Source of the DNA: Lactifluus volemus
Lineage: Eukaryota > Basidiomycota > Agaricomycetes > Russulales > Russulaceae
Direction: 5' to 3'
NCBI GenBank assembly: GCA_022376515.1
Contig: WTXI01000158.1
Span: 22,139 to 86,138 of the forward strand
DNA length: 64,000 bases
Each line of letters begins with the position of its first letter. The stretch's first letter is position 1. The position numbers were made by a program, and so were the translations under genes. The notes under the pieces are model-generated. The model saw nothing but the letters and a program-made list of their open reading frames with translations, was not told where the DNA came from and did not search any database. This document shows, in pieces, positions 1 through 12,499 of this stretch.

Positions 1-759
1 AACGTCACTGTCGACGTCGCCCACAGTAGGATCGCCATGCACAGGGATAATGGAATCAGGACCATCATCGTCCGAGTCATTGCTGATATTCAGAGGGGCA
101 TCATCTGGGTCACCATCGCTTAGATCCTGTGACTATGAGCCGATTGTATGCTCCGTCAGATAGATCGACGTCGCATTCACTTATTTCATACCGCATTTCC
201 TGGAAGAGAACGCCCCAACCGGCCAGTATTCGCCCCTGGAGACTGTGCTGCGCTTGGTTCTCCTTCCACAGATGCGGGGATGGGAAGTGCTACGACGGGC
301 CTTTGTTTCGCTCTCAATTGGCGTACTTCGAATATAAACAAAAAGAATGACAAAATAAAGATGATATTGCGCCTACCCCGCATGGAGCCTCCTATAGATG
401 GCAGCCGCGTTGAGTGTCCAGATAACCCAGACATGCGATTGAGGTAATCTTCGCGATAATCAGCGTCTCTATAAGGCTGGTGCCTATTAAAAGTCGATAA
501 AGAAACGATCTTTTTTCGTTTACAGAATCTTGAGCAGGCACAGTAGTGTTCTTTTCTCTTTGTACTTGATGTAGACATGTAAACAGCGATGTAGAAGACG
601 TGCAAAGCAGTGTACATGTATTCACTTGTATCGGTAGCCATGTGATTCTATGTATTGGCCATGTGATCGGACAGAGATCAGTCGAAAATGAGTAATATAT
701 TTACGCCAGCGTTTCCGCGCATTCAAGAATCTCAGTGCACAGTGGGGATACGTCGTATT
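1..759. other. No supportable gene
   Basis: I see only short open frames on both strands, none with a recognisable motif, repeat or plausible intron structure. It precedes the AT-rich repeat at 760 and may be part of a neighbouring unit outside the window. Confidence 0.5.
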
Positions 760-1010
760 CAATTTTAATCAAGTGATTTAGATCGAAAAATAAATCTCGC
801 GTAATCCGATCGATATTATTCAAGCGTGATCAAATGCGATCGAATCAATCCTATCCGGATCAATCCGAATCAATTTACTTAAATCAATATTCAAATCTTA
901 TCAATTGTCTTGAATTAACTTGAATTGAATTCAAATCTGATCAATCCGAATCAATTTAATTAAATTAAATACAATCCGAATCAATCCGAATCAAGTTACT
1001 TCAATCGATT
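760..1010. repeat. AT-rich degenerate short-repeat tract
   Basis: This tract contains many imperfect copies of words such as aatccgaatcaa, gatcaatccgaatcaa and cttgaattaa, with A+T far above the flanks. It ends abruptly at the broken 5' edge of a CHAT fragment (about 1019). It looks like a decayed minisatellite or a recombination junction; no coding signal is visible. Confidence 0.6.
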
Positions 1011-1018
1011 TTTGACTG

Positions 1019-1350
1019 GGTCTCAACTCCCGACAGCTGAATTTGCGTTTCTTTCGGCCTGTCACACAGCTGAGCTGACAGAGAAAAGCATACCTGGCGA
1101 GGCACTGCACCTTACAGCGGCAATGCAATATTGCGGGTTCCGAAGTGTTGTTGGGACGATGTGGGCGATGGCAGATCAAGACGGACAATATCTAGCTGAA
1201 GATTTCTACAAGTCAATACTGTCGAGCGATGAACCAGGTGTACCTTATTACGAGAGATCGGCGAGGGCGCTTCGGGATGCTGTGAAGAAGCTGCGGTCCA
1301 AAAAAGCTTCTTTGGAGCGATGGGTGAATTATGTGCACTATGGGGCATGA
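1019..1350 (+). pseudogene. C-terminal fragment of a TPR-CHAT protease gene (copy A)
   Basis: The frame encodes the last 110 or so residues of the CHAT domain. It includes the catalytic-cysteine motif FLSACHTA, the GFRSVVGTMWAMAD segment and the C-terminal WVNYVHYGA ending seen in the longer copies at 41, 48 and 60 kb. The catalytic histidine motif (HFVCHG) and everything upstream are missing. Homology starts near 1019, right after the AT-rich tract, so this is a 5'-truncated relic and cannot make a working peptidase. Its stop and 3' flank match the other copies closely, so the truncation is a local breakpoint and the rest of the unit continues normally downstream. Confidence 0.88.
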
Positions 1351-2015
1351 TTAGTGGGATTGCTACAATGTCTGTGAGTTGTTGGGTTTTGTCTGACGTA
1401 TGAATATTGAACTGAGTTATTAGGGTTAGCGTAATCACTGCCAATTCGCGTTCGACTCATTTCATTTGCCTTGTTTTCAAAGTTGCCGTTTCCTCATCCA
1501 CGTTCTCTCCACCATCCTCCGGATTCCAGTAATGACAGTGGACCACTGATGTAACATCAAGCCATACCCGTTTCCTGCGATGCCACCTCGGCTATGACCT
1601 CGGGATTGACTCTACCACGATGTTGTGCCGTCTCATGCCACCTATATTATCTCCGATTACCTGAACTACGCTCCGTGTATTCTATTTACGTTTCTGATTC
1701 AGCTTGCCTCATATCGCCTTCTGTCTCTAGATGTGTGATCTCGTGCCATTTATGTCGTCGTTCCCGCTGAACCGTTTCGGGCAGCGTGCTGTGTCCCTCA
1801 CTACACAGAAATCTTATTTTTTTAGTTTCTTGGTTCTGTATCTTGGTCTTTATTATTGCTTTTACATCGTAATATCATACGGTTTATACCACAACATTCC
1901 TGTGTGGGCTCTCCGAGTCTGTACCCCCTTGTAAGTTATTATCACTTTACAAGTGCTTGAGTGGCTGTGCCGCTAATTCAGGACAAATAGGGAATATTAG
2001 TAAGCAGGCCCCTCT
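1351..2015. repeat. Duplicated 3'-flank block of the TPR-CHAT unit (copy A)
   Basis: Non-coding block that follows the CHAT stop codon. Recognisable shared words are tgctacaatgtctgtgag, ctccaccatcctccggattc and tcgttcccgctgaa. The same block recurs at 30839-31450 and 44239-44870, and in part at 38708-38985. Little protein-coding signal; a 3' UTR or intergenic spacer is likely. Confidence 0.7.
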
Positions 2016-2030
2016 GTGTCAAGTTGCCCC

Positions 2031-2112
2031 CAACGTTTCTCTCCTTTGTTCGAAATACCCACCAAGTCTGTGATAGATGCCAGGAACATTGAACGTTGAA
2101 AAGATGCAGAAT
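2031..2112 (-). pseudogene. Minus-strand coding remnant of an unrecognised gene (copy A)
   Basis: On the minus strand this short piece reads FNVPGIYHRLGGYFEQ, matching FNVPGVYHRLDGHFEL in the longer remnant at 36960-37110 and related pieces at 31460, 44880 and 53750. The sequence persists at protein level across five diverged copies, which suggests it was once coding. The frame is short and broken, and I do not recognise the family. Confidence 0.4.
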
Positions 2113-2247
2113 AATGTGCACGCTTCTGCTGCAACCGGTCTGGACAACCATTGCATCGCGACCTTGTTCGACTTGGGATTCATCACACTGGCAGGTGGGA
2201 AGGCCGTGAGAAATGGGCAATGAGTTAGGCATCTCGTCCCTGGGCAA

Positions 2248-3922
2248 GTGAGAGGGAAGAAAGGACAAGTTATCATCGCCGTTGCCATCAACGGCATACA
2301 CACACATGCATCACAGCCGTCCGCAGGAACCGCGGTATCGACGACCTCACCGTGTCCACTACCTCCCTCGTCGATCTCTTCCAACGGACTCCCGACACCG
2401 ATCACGTCCGGAACGTCCACTCCCTGCTTCCCTCAACAGCAGCCAGGAGCAGCCGCTACAGCCACTACGCTCACCGCTCCAGCTCTCGGGCCCGCACCTG
2501 CTACGTCATCCGCGGCCGCCACCGCTACACCCGCTTTGCGCGGGTGGGACACCCTAGAGCATGCATGTTGACGCAATTGGCCCATTCCTGCCTCCTTTTG
2601 GAACTAGCCCCGGTCCTGGAGGCACTCCTGGCGCGACGGTCGAGTATTTGAGGGATTTGGTACAGAAGCGCATCATCACGCTGACTTATATGCGGAACGT
2701 ACATGATGGGTGCGTATTCGATCTTCCTCCTTTCTTTTATTTTTTTGTGCTGAATTCTGTTGTCTCACATAGGGCGGTGGTGGGCTGTGGTAGGCGAAGT
2801 CATTGGTTTGATACGATCATAGTGTCGCGCGTGGAACGAACTCGATCGGGTGTTCAATAATACAGCGATGAAGAAGAGGTGCGTTCGTCCTCAGCTCCTT
2901 TTTTTGATCTGAAGGGTTGTACTGATGTGAACTGATAGCTGGCCCTGCGTGCCCCTCGCATAGAACCCATCGTTTTTCTGTCCTCGCCATGTCACTATCA
3001 TCGCTCTTCGATGTCTCACAACCAACAGACTGTTTGCGCTCGGCGCTTAACATGCTCACAGAGTACGAGCAGGCCAAGGGAAGAAAACGACCGGCCAAAG
3101 ATGGTATCCCCCGTCTTTTCTCTTCGGCATCTGACAAATCGTTTAATCACCGCTTGTGCATTGTGCATCGTCAGCGCCTCCGGAAACGTCAACAAAAACG
3201 GCATATGGGCGTAGGAGATTATACCCTGGATATGTCTGACACCTCGGATACCTATCTCACCATTCAGCACATGGTACGTACCTGTCCGCTCCTCGCCGAG
3301 CCACCACGGGGCTGACTGAACCACAAAATCAACTTGCAGCCCTTCCCGCTAGACTATACCCAGAATCTGCTCTCGCTTCTGGACATCCTCTCCGCATTCT
3401 ACGCCAAGCTCGCCAAACTCCTCGGGCCCTCGCCTGCGCCACAACTCATACTCGGTCTCTCGCATCCCCACCCAGGCGTTTCTTACCTCTTCCATAATCA
3501 GACGTCGGCAGACGAGTCACTCTGGAGCGTCGCCCTCGGTTCGACACCACTCGGCGGCACCGCGGGCCCAGTTGGTCACCCAGGTCCGTTGAACAGTCCC
3601 CCGCCGAGCTGGACGCCGGCGCTCGGCGAGCATGTGCTCAAAGTGGATGGAAAGTTCAAGGTGCGTTCCCCCTTTCGTTTTACGCGCGGATAGATACCCA
3701 AGATGTGCTGATATGGCAATTGGGTGAACTTTGGAACTACCCTTGCGCACGCAGAACATTATTTCTGTGCTCCTCAAGGATCTTGACGTGTTTGCACGTA
3801 ACAGCAACAAAGACGAGCTCGCGTCGCTCGACTCGCTCTTGCGTAATGTCGGTGGGTGGAGCGTCCCTGTGGGCAATGGCGACGAAGGACGGGCGACGTA
3901 TGAATTTGATCCGGAGCAGTAG
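2248..3922 (+). pseudogene. Multi-exon pseudogene of a conserved fungal protein, 'gene c' copy 1
   Basis: A Pro/Thr/Ala-rich N-terminal stretch (2300-2560) is followed by conserved exons. They are FGTSPGPGGTPGATVEYLRDLVQKR (2600-2710, given here in part), SHWFDTIIVSR (2790-2850), SLSSLFDVSQPTDCLR (2990-3110), a TLDMSDTSDTYLTIQHM exon ending at a GTACGT donor near 3273, PFPLDYTQNLLSLLDIL to DGKFK (3342-3660), and a last exon from about 3752 ending FDPEQ at 3922. Introns have GT-AG borders of typical fungal size. The frame is broken after SRVER (about 2835): the expected continuation, gtgttcaataatacagcgatg, lies in another frame. Copies at 31.7 and 45.2 kb share this break. It resembles a conserved basidiomycete protein of unknown function; I cannot name it. 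Probably non-functional. Confidence 0.6.
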
Positions 3923-4463
3923 TAATGCCCTGTCCTTTTTGGTGCGCAGTATTGGTTTTTTTTATTTTTATTTTTTTTCATTTTTTTTTTGGTTCGTACC
4001 TTCAAACATAGAGTTTGCTATGGAGATGGTGTATTCCTGAGTGTTCGTTGACTCTTATTACTCCTTCCGGTTCATTGTCCTGTTCTATACTAAAATGTAC
4101 CTCGACTTCATGATACACTTTTTGTTTGGAAGATAGTCCTGGGAGAAGGTGCTTATGTCACCTTGCGCGGTGTGATAAACTTCCGCGGCACCCTTTCACA
4201 CGGGGCGTTATTAATAATAACTTGATACAGGACACGAGGGCGATGATACAACAGTAAAAACAAAGTCAAAAGACTAATACATGAATCCTCAGACGGGTAG
4301 TACCTTCCAGAGATACGGTGACCATCTAAATAAATAAACAATGAACATCTACTAACGTCACGAATGTAAAGGTAGGTGAATACAGTGGGTGAGATTCGAT
4401 GGGAGGGAGGACGGGAAGGGAGGGGAGGGGAGGGATTTTTAGCGTCTCTGAGCACCTCGGTAC
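3923..4463. other. Intergenic spacer between gene c and zinc-finger gene
   Basis: Contains T-rich runs (3955-3990), a shared tctatactaaaa block and G-rich runs near 4420-4435. It is repeated with changes after the other gene c copies. No coding evidence; it probably holds the convergent 3' ends of both genes. Confidence 0.5.
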
Positions 4464-5108
4464 TCAGTCGTGAGAGGCTGACGGTATGTGGTATTCCTTA
4501 TTATGGGCCTTTAACTTATCAGGACGACCCAAAGGCCACGTAAACCATGGGCACTCCGGACAGGTTCTCGGCGGCATGTGTTTGTCTTTAAAGTGACGGC
4601 TCTGGGCCTTCTTCTGGGTGAAGCTGGCTTGACATCCAGGTTCGCTGCACATGCACCGTCCTGGCCCTTGGAGATCCTGGCCCTCCGCAGCAGCGGGTAC
4701 ATTCAACGCAATGGGAGAAGCGACCGCTGTGCCTTGGCCGGATGTTGCCGACGTCCCGCTCGAAATAGACAGCACGGGACCACCCACTGACACTGGCAAC
4801 GTCGGTCCTGGGATGGGCGTCCCAAAAGAGGCGGCATCGGCAGTCGAATATGACGGTGTGATGGTGTGAGTACTCGGGGGTGCTGAATGTCGTTGGTAAG
4901 GGAGAAATGATTCCCCCAACGCATTTGCCAAGGTCGAATACGAATTCCTTTGGTCAAACTAAACAGTCATTCATTAACCTCCATCAATGATCAAAGGTTA
5001 CGTAACAGCAAAGCTTACCCGTACTTCGGTATGAATGCTACGAAATGGATGGTGAGGTGTTGGAATGTGCTCAGAAGTCACGGGAGGCGTATCTCGGAGA
5101 GGGGGCAT
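4464..5108 (-). CDS. Two-exon C2H2 zinc-finger protein, copy 1
   Basis: Predicted 194-residue nuclear DNA-binding protein. Exon 1 is 5108-5019 (30 codons from ATG). The intron is 5018-4959, with a GTAAGC donor and TTTAG acceptor. Exon 2 is 4958-4464. Joining them keeps the frame, and the same junction works in the three other copies, which is why I chose this start. The N-terminal two thirds are Ser/Thr/Pro-rich and probably disordered. The C-terminal part has one canonical finger (CSEPGC, then H-x4-H in SRHFKDKH) and a second Cys-x2-Cys-x15-His-x4-His finger starting CPECPWFTW. The family is typical of small fungal transcription-factor-like proteins; targets are unknown. It lies tail to tail with gene c. 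No lesion was seen. Confidence 0.75.
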
Positions 5109-6190
5109 GACTGGGTTAAAAGAATTCATTCTCTCGCCAGACTCGGAGGGGTGCTCTAGAAAGTCTATCATTGGGAGTTATTATAGGCTGACAGACTCTG
5201 CATTTAACATCGGTGGCCAGGTGTTTGCCATGAGGAAAAAACAAACACGAGAAAGTCACATTCAAGTCACAAGTCATCAGCAAACCTGCACTAAACTTTT
5301 TTGGGCTTGCTCAAGCTTGAGCAAGCAAAAAAGGACACAAAATAGCAAAAGTTCAAAAGTAACCTAGAATTACCCCAAAAGTTGTTTCTGCTGTATTTTC
5401 AAAAGTAAAAAAAGGGGAAAATACAGTGATTTTACAGGCATTCTGTGGCACAAATTCAAGTTTGCTGATGAAGAACATGAGTGAAGCATTGGGTGGAGGT
5501 CTTTTCATGAAACTATGATGGTCAAGGAGAACTACGAGAATCAGATGCGCCAGCGGACAACCCAAAGTTTGGCACGGTGCCGTCAGATCTCCGTGGTGCC
5601 AGATTTACCAAATATCATAACTTAATTTGATGGAGAAGCAGATTTTAAGTTATCGGCTAACGAGCAGGTGTTGAAGCAGCCCCAGGAGTGTGCCTGTTCG
5701 AACACCTCTTAGGACCGATCGCAACGGCAGCAGGGCTATGACAGATGGTTCAGGAGTCAAGGCCACATAATATGACGACTTACTATACTGTACACTCCGA
5801 CCCATATTGACATGGCCGGGGGTATTACATCGCACTCAGCAATCTGTACAGGTTCACTCACTGTCTCACGCCATCGTAGCCCAAAGGGGATAGCGAAAAA
5901 GCAGCTGGACCGCATTTGACTGCGGGCGAGGAGATGAGGGGTGGAAAAGGTTTATCACCAGTTTAACGGACCTTGATTTATCAAACATGGCACGGGTGGC
6001 ACAGGCTGACATGGGAAGCATATCATCACCTTTGAAGACACGTGGTAATGGAGCATCGATACTTCTCATAGCTGAGCTTTTTTTTAGAAAATCATTGGTT
6101 GGGAGAGGCAAACTGGACAAAAAAAAATCGAAGCGGAGAAATGAGTTTAAATTCTTGAGTTTGCTGATGAACTGTGGGAGGGTTTGAGCC
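5109..6190. other. Non-coding region, partly duplicated at 35.4-36.1 kb
   Basis: The upstream region of the zinc-finger gene contains cggtggccaggtgtttgcc (5210) and a segment around 5810-5910 that match 35460 and 35900-36010. This shows it belongs to the amplified unit. Open frames here are short and are not conserved between the copies. No gene supported. Confidence 0.5.
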
Positions 6191-6199
6191 CCGACGATG

Positions 6200-7070
6200 A
6201 CTAGCTCTCTGGGACATGAAAGCTACCAAAAACCACTTCGCCCTCCGTTCGCCCTACTTCGGTGCTATGAACGATGTTAGAGATACACAGAAAGATCAGG
6301 TAAATATATACACAAACTGAACGACAAGTGATCTCGTGTGTATAAGGTGTCATATGCGGTGGGAGCCTCTTCCTTTGCACAATAGAGGATATTGAATCGT
6401 ATACGATCACGATTCGAGCAACCATGCAATGTAGCGAAAACCTGCAGACGAATCTACAGGCATCAACCCATGCGAAGTAAGCATAACCGCATAGGGTACT
6501 GTGCGCAAGGGGGGACATCACGAAATGGAACATCCACGACCACGCTGCGCCACGGGGTGGAATGACTGATACATTTTGTTGGCAGGACTCAGGAGTGCAG
6601 GACGTCGATAACTTTGGCACTATAGAAAAAAAAGTAAAGTCAAAGGAGCCGCATGAACACGATCTTGTGAAGAGAAATGAGACACTCATGTAACCAAGAG
6701 TCTGTAATCCTGAAAGGAACGTGGAAGTAGGAATCAATTGTTGTCCATAGTGTGCTTGGCATCACGGGGCCGAACACCCTGAAATGTGAAAGAGGAAATG
6801 GGTCCTTTTGGTCATTCCAGGGTTAAATGATACACGAGGACGCCTCATGCTTCTGCCGTGCCATTGGCACCACATCAAGGTTTGGCGCTGCATTCGCAAA
6901 GCCTTCAAGTTCTCTCCATCCCCCCGGCCCTTGGCACCTTTTCGTTTCCGTAGTATTTCATATTGTACTGCATCGTCCAGTCTTTTGTCGTGACGATGCG
7001 TAAACGAGGGCATCGGTCAAGGAATGCGGACTATGGCAGGAAAGTTGACAAATTGGGAGGGTAGATGAGA
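6200..7070. repeat. Diverged duplicated block (pair of 57000-57660)
   Basis: Shared words include ggtgggagcc, tttgcacaat, cacgattcgagca and gtcgtgacgatg, in the same order as at 57030-57600. No frame is preserved between the two copies, so this is treated as non-coding duplicated DNA. The interval 7070-7700 after it shows no gene. Confidence 0.5.
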
Positions 7071-7719
7071 TCAATGAGAGCTAATCCTCTTCCTGAGGTG
7101 TTCCGCATATGAAAAAAAAAGAAAAAAGAGGGGGAAACATACCTTAGGACCGCAGATCCAAGGCCTATGCCGAGTGGGGACACACAATTTCGACGTCGTG
7201 GGTACTAGTAGAGGACAAATAAGTATGCACTCTGTGACACAAGCAAGGTCGATGTCAACATGGTCGGCATTTCTAGTGGGGAACACCAGCAAGAAATGAT
7301 GGTAAATTGGCGGTTGAAACCTGTGGTTGACATCTCCAACAGTAAATCGTTGAATCTTGCACCGCACCCAGACATTATCTTTGCAGGTGGGTGGGTTTGG
7401 TGTTACGGTCTGGAAGAGTGGTCCTGAATGGGGACGACTTGACCACAGGACAGCCATGCAGGGAAAATCTCGCCTTGATAATTTCTCTGGCTTATAGTTA
7501 CATTAAACGGGGGTGGGAGTCTACATCGCGACGTCCCCGAAGTTCAAGTTGAACCCTAGCGAGCGCTGGATTTTGGGGTGGTAGGCACCGACTCCCCTAT
7601 TATGGAAGACCCGCCTCGACGTCGGGCCTGCAATACGTACAGCACTTTTTCTCAACGACCCACTCTTGGTCCGTTCCCCTATATTCAAACGCCTCTCAGC
7701 ACGAATCTTCTAATTTCTA

Positions 7720-8400
7720 ATTTTAGACTGGCGCACCCTTCTTCTGGCACATTTTCGGCACCCTCCGCTGCGCATCCCGACATCCATCAAATTGGGGCGT
7801 GCTGAGGCCAATCCTACAAGGTGTGTTTACGGAAGGCATCACTGTCCTGCCAAGCCTGGGAATTCGGTGGCGCCACCCATCATTGTGAGATCGATGGAAC
7901 ATTTCTTTGAGGGGCTGGGGCTCGATTAGGATTCCCCGCGCGTACCGGTGCCCACGCTTCACCTAACGTGTAGGTGGGATACATTTTTGCATTTGTGCGT
8001 GATTCGCTGACGAGAGCGATAAGCTAATCTACAAAAACGAATGATCTCTCTTTGGAGAGGAGGCAGGAAAAGGTGCTATATGGTGCCCCCTCACCTGGGT
8101 TGGCATTCCTTTGGATGATTGATGTGGCGGTAAAGAGCGAAACCTGAGCGCGGCCACTATACAGTACAGTTATCCCTTGCATAGTATCCCACGGGAATGT
8201 TCGCGGCAGTTCGCTGGTGAGTTTGAAACTATTTCCCCCACATGATCTATGGCCAGCTACAATCCACTTGCCCAGGCCCAACTCCACGTATAGTAGAAAC
8301 TGACACATAAAATCATAACAGTGACGGTTATGGTTAATTCCATATAGTCTTATCGATAGACTTGTGAGGAACACACGTGGTTCGTCCGTAAATGCAGGGT
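7720..8400. repeat. Diverged 'X block', copy 1
   Basis: Parts of this block (the catccatcaaattgggg word near 7785, the ggtgtgtttacggaaggc word near 7820, and a cagtgacggttatggttaattcc word near 8320) are repeated in order at 9400-10560 and 58000-58900. The latter two blocks lie upstream of old TPR-CHAT relics. No coding frame is conserved across the three. Confidence 0.5.
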
Positions 8401-9390
8401 CAGACCTCAGGCCTCAGGCTCAGTCCGCAATCTCTGACCTTTTAGAATGTGCCTTTGTGTACCACCATTACCCCAATAACATGCCACGCTCTAGTAGCGT
8501 GGAATACACATGGAAGAGGTGTGTTTTCGTACAATTACCGGGGAGTTGGCAGGTTGGGGATCTGGGATCGCGAAACGACGCCCTGGCGGCAGTGTTAACT
8601 TCAAAAAAAAAAGAATAGATCGTGAATTCATTTCCTCTCTTGGTTGCGACGCGTTCTGCACTCATTCTTCCATTGCATCAATGGTCTCGCAACTTTCCGT
8701 CAATTTTTCATGATGAGAGTTGTGGATGAAATGAGCGTTTACTCCAAACAACGTCCGACGCAATAGGGATGGTACGAAATTTCTCTTCTGATGATTTTCT
8801 CGACTCAAACTTGAAGCTTGAAGCCTTGTGGCTGCACTTCGCTCCACTTATACCTACTAGTAGCCCCCTACTCCTCCTGGGCGCGGAGACATCTCGATGC
8901 TTGAGATAAGTATATACCAATGTTGAATGTCACTGTAGTGGTGCAAGCGTTACACCTCACATTAACATTAACTAAACGGAAAATTTGTAATAACTCTTCT
9001 TTTCGACCACGCCTGATCTTGCATGCATCACACGTGCAAATTATAAAACCATACAGTCTAAGGGGGAAGGAGAGATCTTTTTCTCGTGCCACACTCGGTT
9101 TATGGCAGTGCAATTGATTGTGGACCAATAGTGTCCCCATGTGGCATTTCACACTTATATTGAGTTATCAGAATCCTAAAATAAATATATGAGTTATTGA
9201 TTTATTGAGGTGTGGCTTAGGCCGGGTATGGCTAACTCTCAGTTCTAACCCTCGGTGTTCCAGCGTACTTGCACATAAACTGTAGAGCCACGTGATCTAA
9301 GCCACAAATGAGCCGAGCCGAGCCGAGCCAGTGGCTCAGCCATTGGTTTTACGATACTGTTCAAGCTCGCTTTGAATTTACCAATTGTAG
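8400..9390. other. No supportable gene
   Basis: Only short unsupported frames. A small tandem gagcc run is present at about 9310-9330. Confidence 0.45.
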
Positions 9391-9399
9391 ACAAGTCCA

Positions 9400-11270
9400 C
9401 CCTGTCAAGCTGTTCCTAGGCATGTCACCAATAGGCCACTCTTCTGCGACACTCTGCTGCACGTTTGCAGTCGCACCTCCTTATTGCACGTCAAAACCAT
9501 GCAAACCACGCAATGTGCCAGTGATCTCCGCACTTCTGTGCATGTCGACATCCACCAAGTTGGGTGCGGTGAAACCTAGTCATCTTTGTAGATGTGCTTA
9601 CGAAGGCGTTGGACGTTTCCTGCTCTACCCTATCATCCCTAGGAACGAGGTGGCGCCCGCCGCCCGCTCCCCATCATAAAAGTCGATGGAACATTTCTTG
9701 AAGAGCTCGATTGGGGCAGAAGGCACACCCCACGCGGGTATCTGCGCAGCGCTCATGCTCGAAGGACCGAGTTCACCGCAGGGGGTTATTCTGTGAAAAC
9801 CTCTCTTGTTTCAAGAGGGATACAATTCCGAGATGGCCCTCTTCTCCTTTACGATATTTACGTGTTAGGGACTGGACCATTCGGGCTTCGACATCCTATT
9901 GTCCTGCTACTTGTTGTGAACTTTGCCAATGTCTTTCCGCCCAGATACCCTGTATTTTGCTTTCGTGTGAGGTGGTGCGCCGACGAGAGCGATAAGTTAA
10001 TGAAAAAGTGTGATTTGGAGAGGAGGCGCTGTGAATAGCTAGCTATTCGCTCATGCTATAAATGTGCCTCCACCGTGACAGCATCTTCATACGCGAGTAG
10101 TTTGTATGATTGATGTATGGGTAGAGTGCGGTAAAAAAAAGGGAATCCTAAGCGGGCTGAGCTGGGCCACCGATGAATTAATGGCTACTGTCTCTACATC
10201 CTTCGGCGGGAATAGAGAGTTCGAATTATTGACTTTTATCCTCTGCACGATTCGCTATAGAACGTCGATAGTACAAAGTAACCGAATCCATAATGTATTA
10301 TCCACCCTACTATTTGGGCCTCCATTGGCACGTATTGGAGAACCTGATACACTGCCAGAAGAGCCATAACAGTGATAGTTACGGTCAATTCCACATATTG
10401 TGAGAACAACTTGAAGTGTGCTATTGTTCGGACTCGCCTTTCGAAACATCACGGTCCCTTTGTGGACAATCGTTACAGTAATCGCAGCTAAGAGGATGAA
10501 CAAACGCACAAGCATCTACTCCTTCTATATCTGATCTCTCACTTTACCTTCCGTGAGTCGGTACTTGTATTGTAGATTACGTCTTGTTGCATGTTTGCAG
10601 GGACAATATAAACACCAATTCAAAAAAAAAAAAAAAAAACGCACAAGCATCGCCGTCACTCTCGGCTAGTGGCGCCGGGAGAGTCCGGGATTCGATGGTC
10701 ATCGGAATGGGGACGCGCGTTCTGATCTCTTCCTGACGAAGTTCCGGGGCCTTGCGCACTTCAAATTCGCCAGCTGCTGCTGAACGCGCTGAACAGTGGT
10801 AATTCTGCCTCACCCCGAAGCTTTCCTCTGCTCTCCACTTGAAAAAGATACCTCCGATAACATAACTTTTACTTGCAATTGCGCTTTATTATTGGCACGA
10901 CCGATGCATGTATTTGGTTGAACTGCCCCACCACATGTTGACATCTCCTGGACAAGGGCCCCCAAATTTCCTTCAAGTTGGTTTTACCCCGTCTTTGGGC
11001 CACGTCACGTTTCCATCCCCTCCTCGCACATGGGAATGTGTAGATATCGGGAAATGCGTACATGGACTTGCTCAGTGTGGTTTGCACACATAGGAGTTTG
11101 CCCTAGTAGCCCTGCCAGCTAAAATCGGGAGAACGGCGCTTAGCGCTGGCAAATGACAGCCACGTGGCTCATCTTGGAGGCGATGTTATCGATCGATGCC
11201 GAAGTCGTGCTTTATGATTTGCATGAACACACCAGGAATGTAAGTCTCGGATTAAATTTCGGACTTTCTT
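9400..11270. repeat. Diverged 'X block', copy 2, upstream of TPR-CHAT relic B
   Basis: Matches 58000-59217 in order: caccaagttggg (9554), tgtagatgtgcttacgaaggcgt (about 9588), cagtgatagttacggtcaattcc (10368) and ctggacaaggg (10950). It contains a poly-A run at 10621-10640. It occupies the promoter position of relic B, as its partner does for relic G. Non-coding. Confidence 0.55.
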
Positions 11271-11316
11271 CACTTATAAATATAGCCTGAGATAATCTTA
11301 TTTTCATTTTACAGTC

Positions 11317-12497
11317 TCTGTTCTAGAGATCGAGAGCATCATTTGTCGTGCCTCTATTTCATCCTTGGCGCGCCAATTGTCTCGAATACCTGACATCCTG
11401 GGGATTCAAGCACTACAGAGTGTCTAATTCGCGCGAACAGCTGGAAACATCGATAAATCACGTCTTGTGATGCGAGGATTCGCGTTTCATATTTCCATTC
11501 CTTGCAACTCATTCGATCGTTCATTACGAGCAATCATGAATTCCATTTCCGATCTCCCCGAAGACATTCAGAGTCGCTTCCACAACGAAGCTTTCATGTC
11601 GATATATCAAATTTCAGAAGACAGAATATTTGGAGGAAGCGATTTCCCATATGAGGACATACTTTGGCGAGACTTGTCCGCAACGCCCCTTTTTATCACG
11701 TCTCTAGCCAACAAGTGGGTCAACTCATTATCGACCTTTCATCATTGCCATACCTATCTGCTTCTCCTGCCGATCCAAATTCTTCGATATCCTTCGATCA
11801 GTGATTGCAGCACCTTCGAGCACTTTACATCATGAAGAATATCACCGATAGAGCCGAGATCGAAGAGGCGATCAGGTACTGTCAACTGCTGCTCGTTCCA
11901 CTTCTCCGTAATCCAAGTCCCACACTGGCACGTGCGCATGACGTCATATGAGCTGGCAAGTTCTTCTCTTCCCGTGCGTTCAAGGGGATAGTTACGTATC
12001 CGCCTCATGCTGTATCGACGCCGCGAAGACTTGGATAGTCATCGTCACCTCATAAACGTTACCAACATGAGGCGGCACGTTATTTTGATCACCCTTCCGT
12101 CATAGATACCTATGAGAATGCCTTCTCGACTCTTTACTATGCACCTACACTCGAAATGCAGCATTTTCGTATGTTGTCTCTACGCGTGAACTTTATGAGG
12201 AGCTGCCGTCGAGCTATGCATCATACCACATGCGTAGATTCTGACCAACTTCATGCGGACGATCCGACTTTGGCAGCGAACTTCGTGGCGATTAATAAGA
12301 AACTCGAGAAAGTTACAATGTCTATGGTTCCATGCGGAAACATAGAAACAGAGGGTAGCAAAGTAGAGGAACTGGAGAATGGATCCATCAAGTCGTCTAG
12401 TAGTGAAGCAACAACAAGCTCATTTCACAGATCCGGGCTTTACCCGACTTGGGTAACTTCTTGGAGCCCCCATCGTTTGACGTTCTTCGCTCCATAG
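11317..12497 (+). pseudogene. Highly decayed TPR-CHAT gene (copy B, divergent subtype)
   Basis: A conserved acceptor (tttacag, about 11312) leads into an N-terminal exon like that of the longer copies. The order of homologous pieces is kept: the gcgaacagctggaaac and gataaatcac words (11440), a central TPR piece (11740-11830, off frame), and DPTLAANFVAINKKLEKVTMSM (about 12260-12330, shown in part), which matches DPTLAAEFEAINKDLEQVTM in the intact frames. Large internal deletions and frameshifts remove most TPR sequence, and no CHAT catalytic motif remains. With relic G (59218) it shares cttgcaactcattcg and tctctgttc-agagatcgaga, absent from the other copies, so B and G form a separate older subtype. 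Confidence 0.65.
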
Positions 12498-12499
12498 AT

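Noticed and set aside
186..641. Minus-strand 151-codon frame as a gene
   Set aside because: No domain, no second copy, no intron logic, and overlapping frames of similar length on the other strand.
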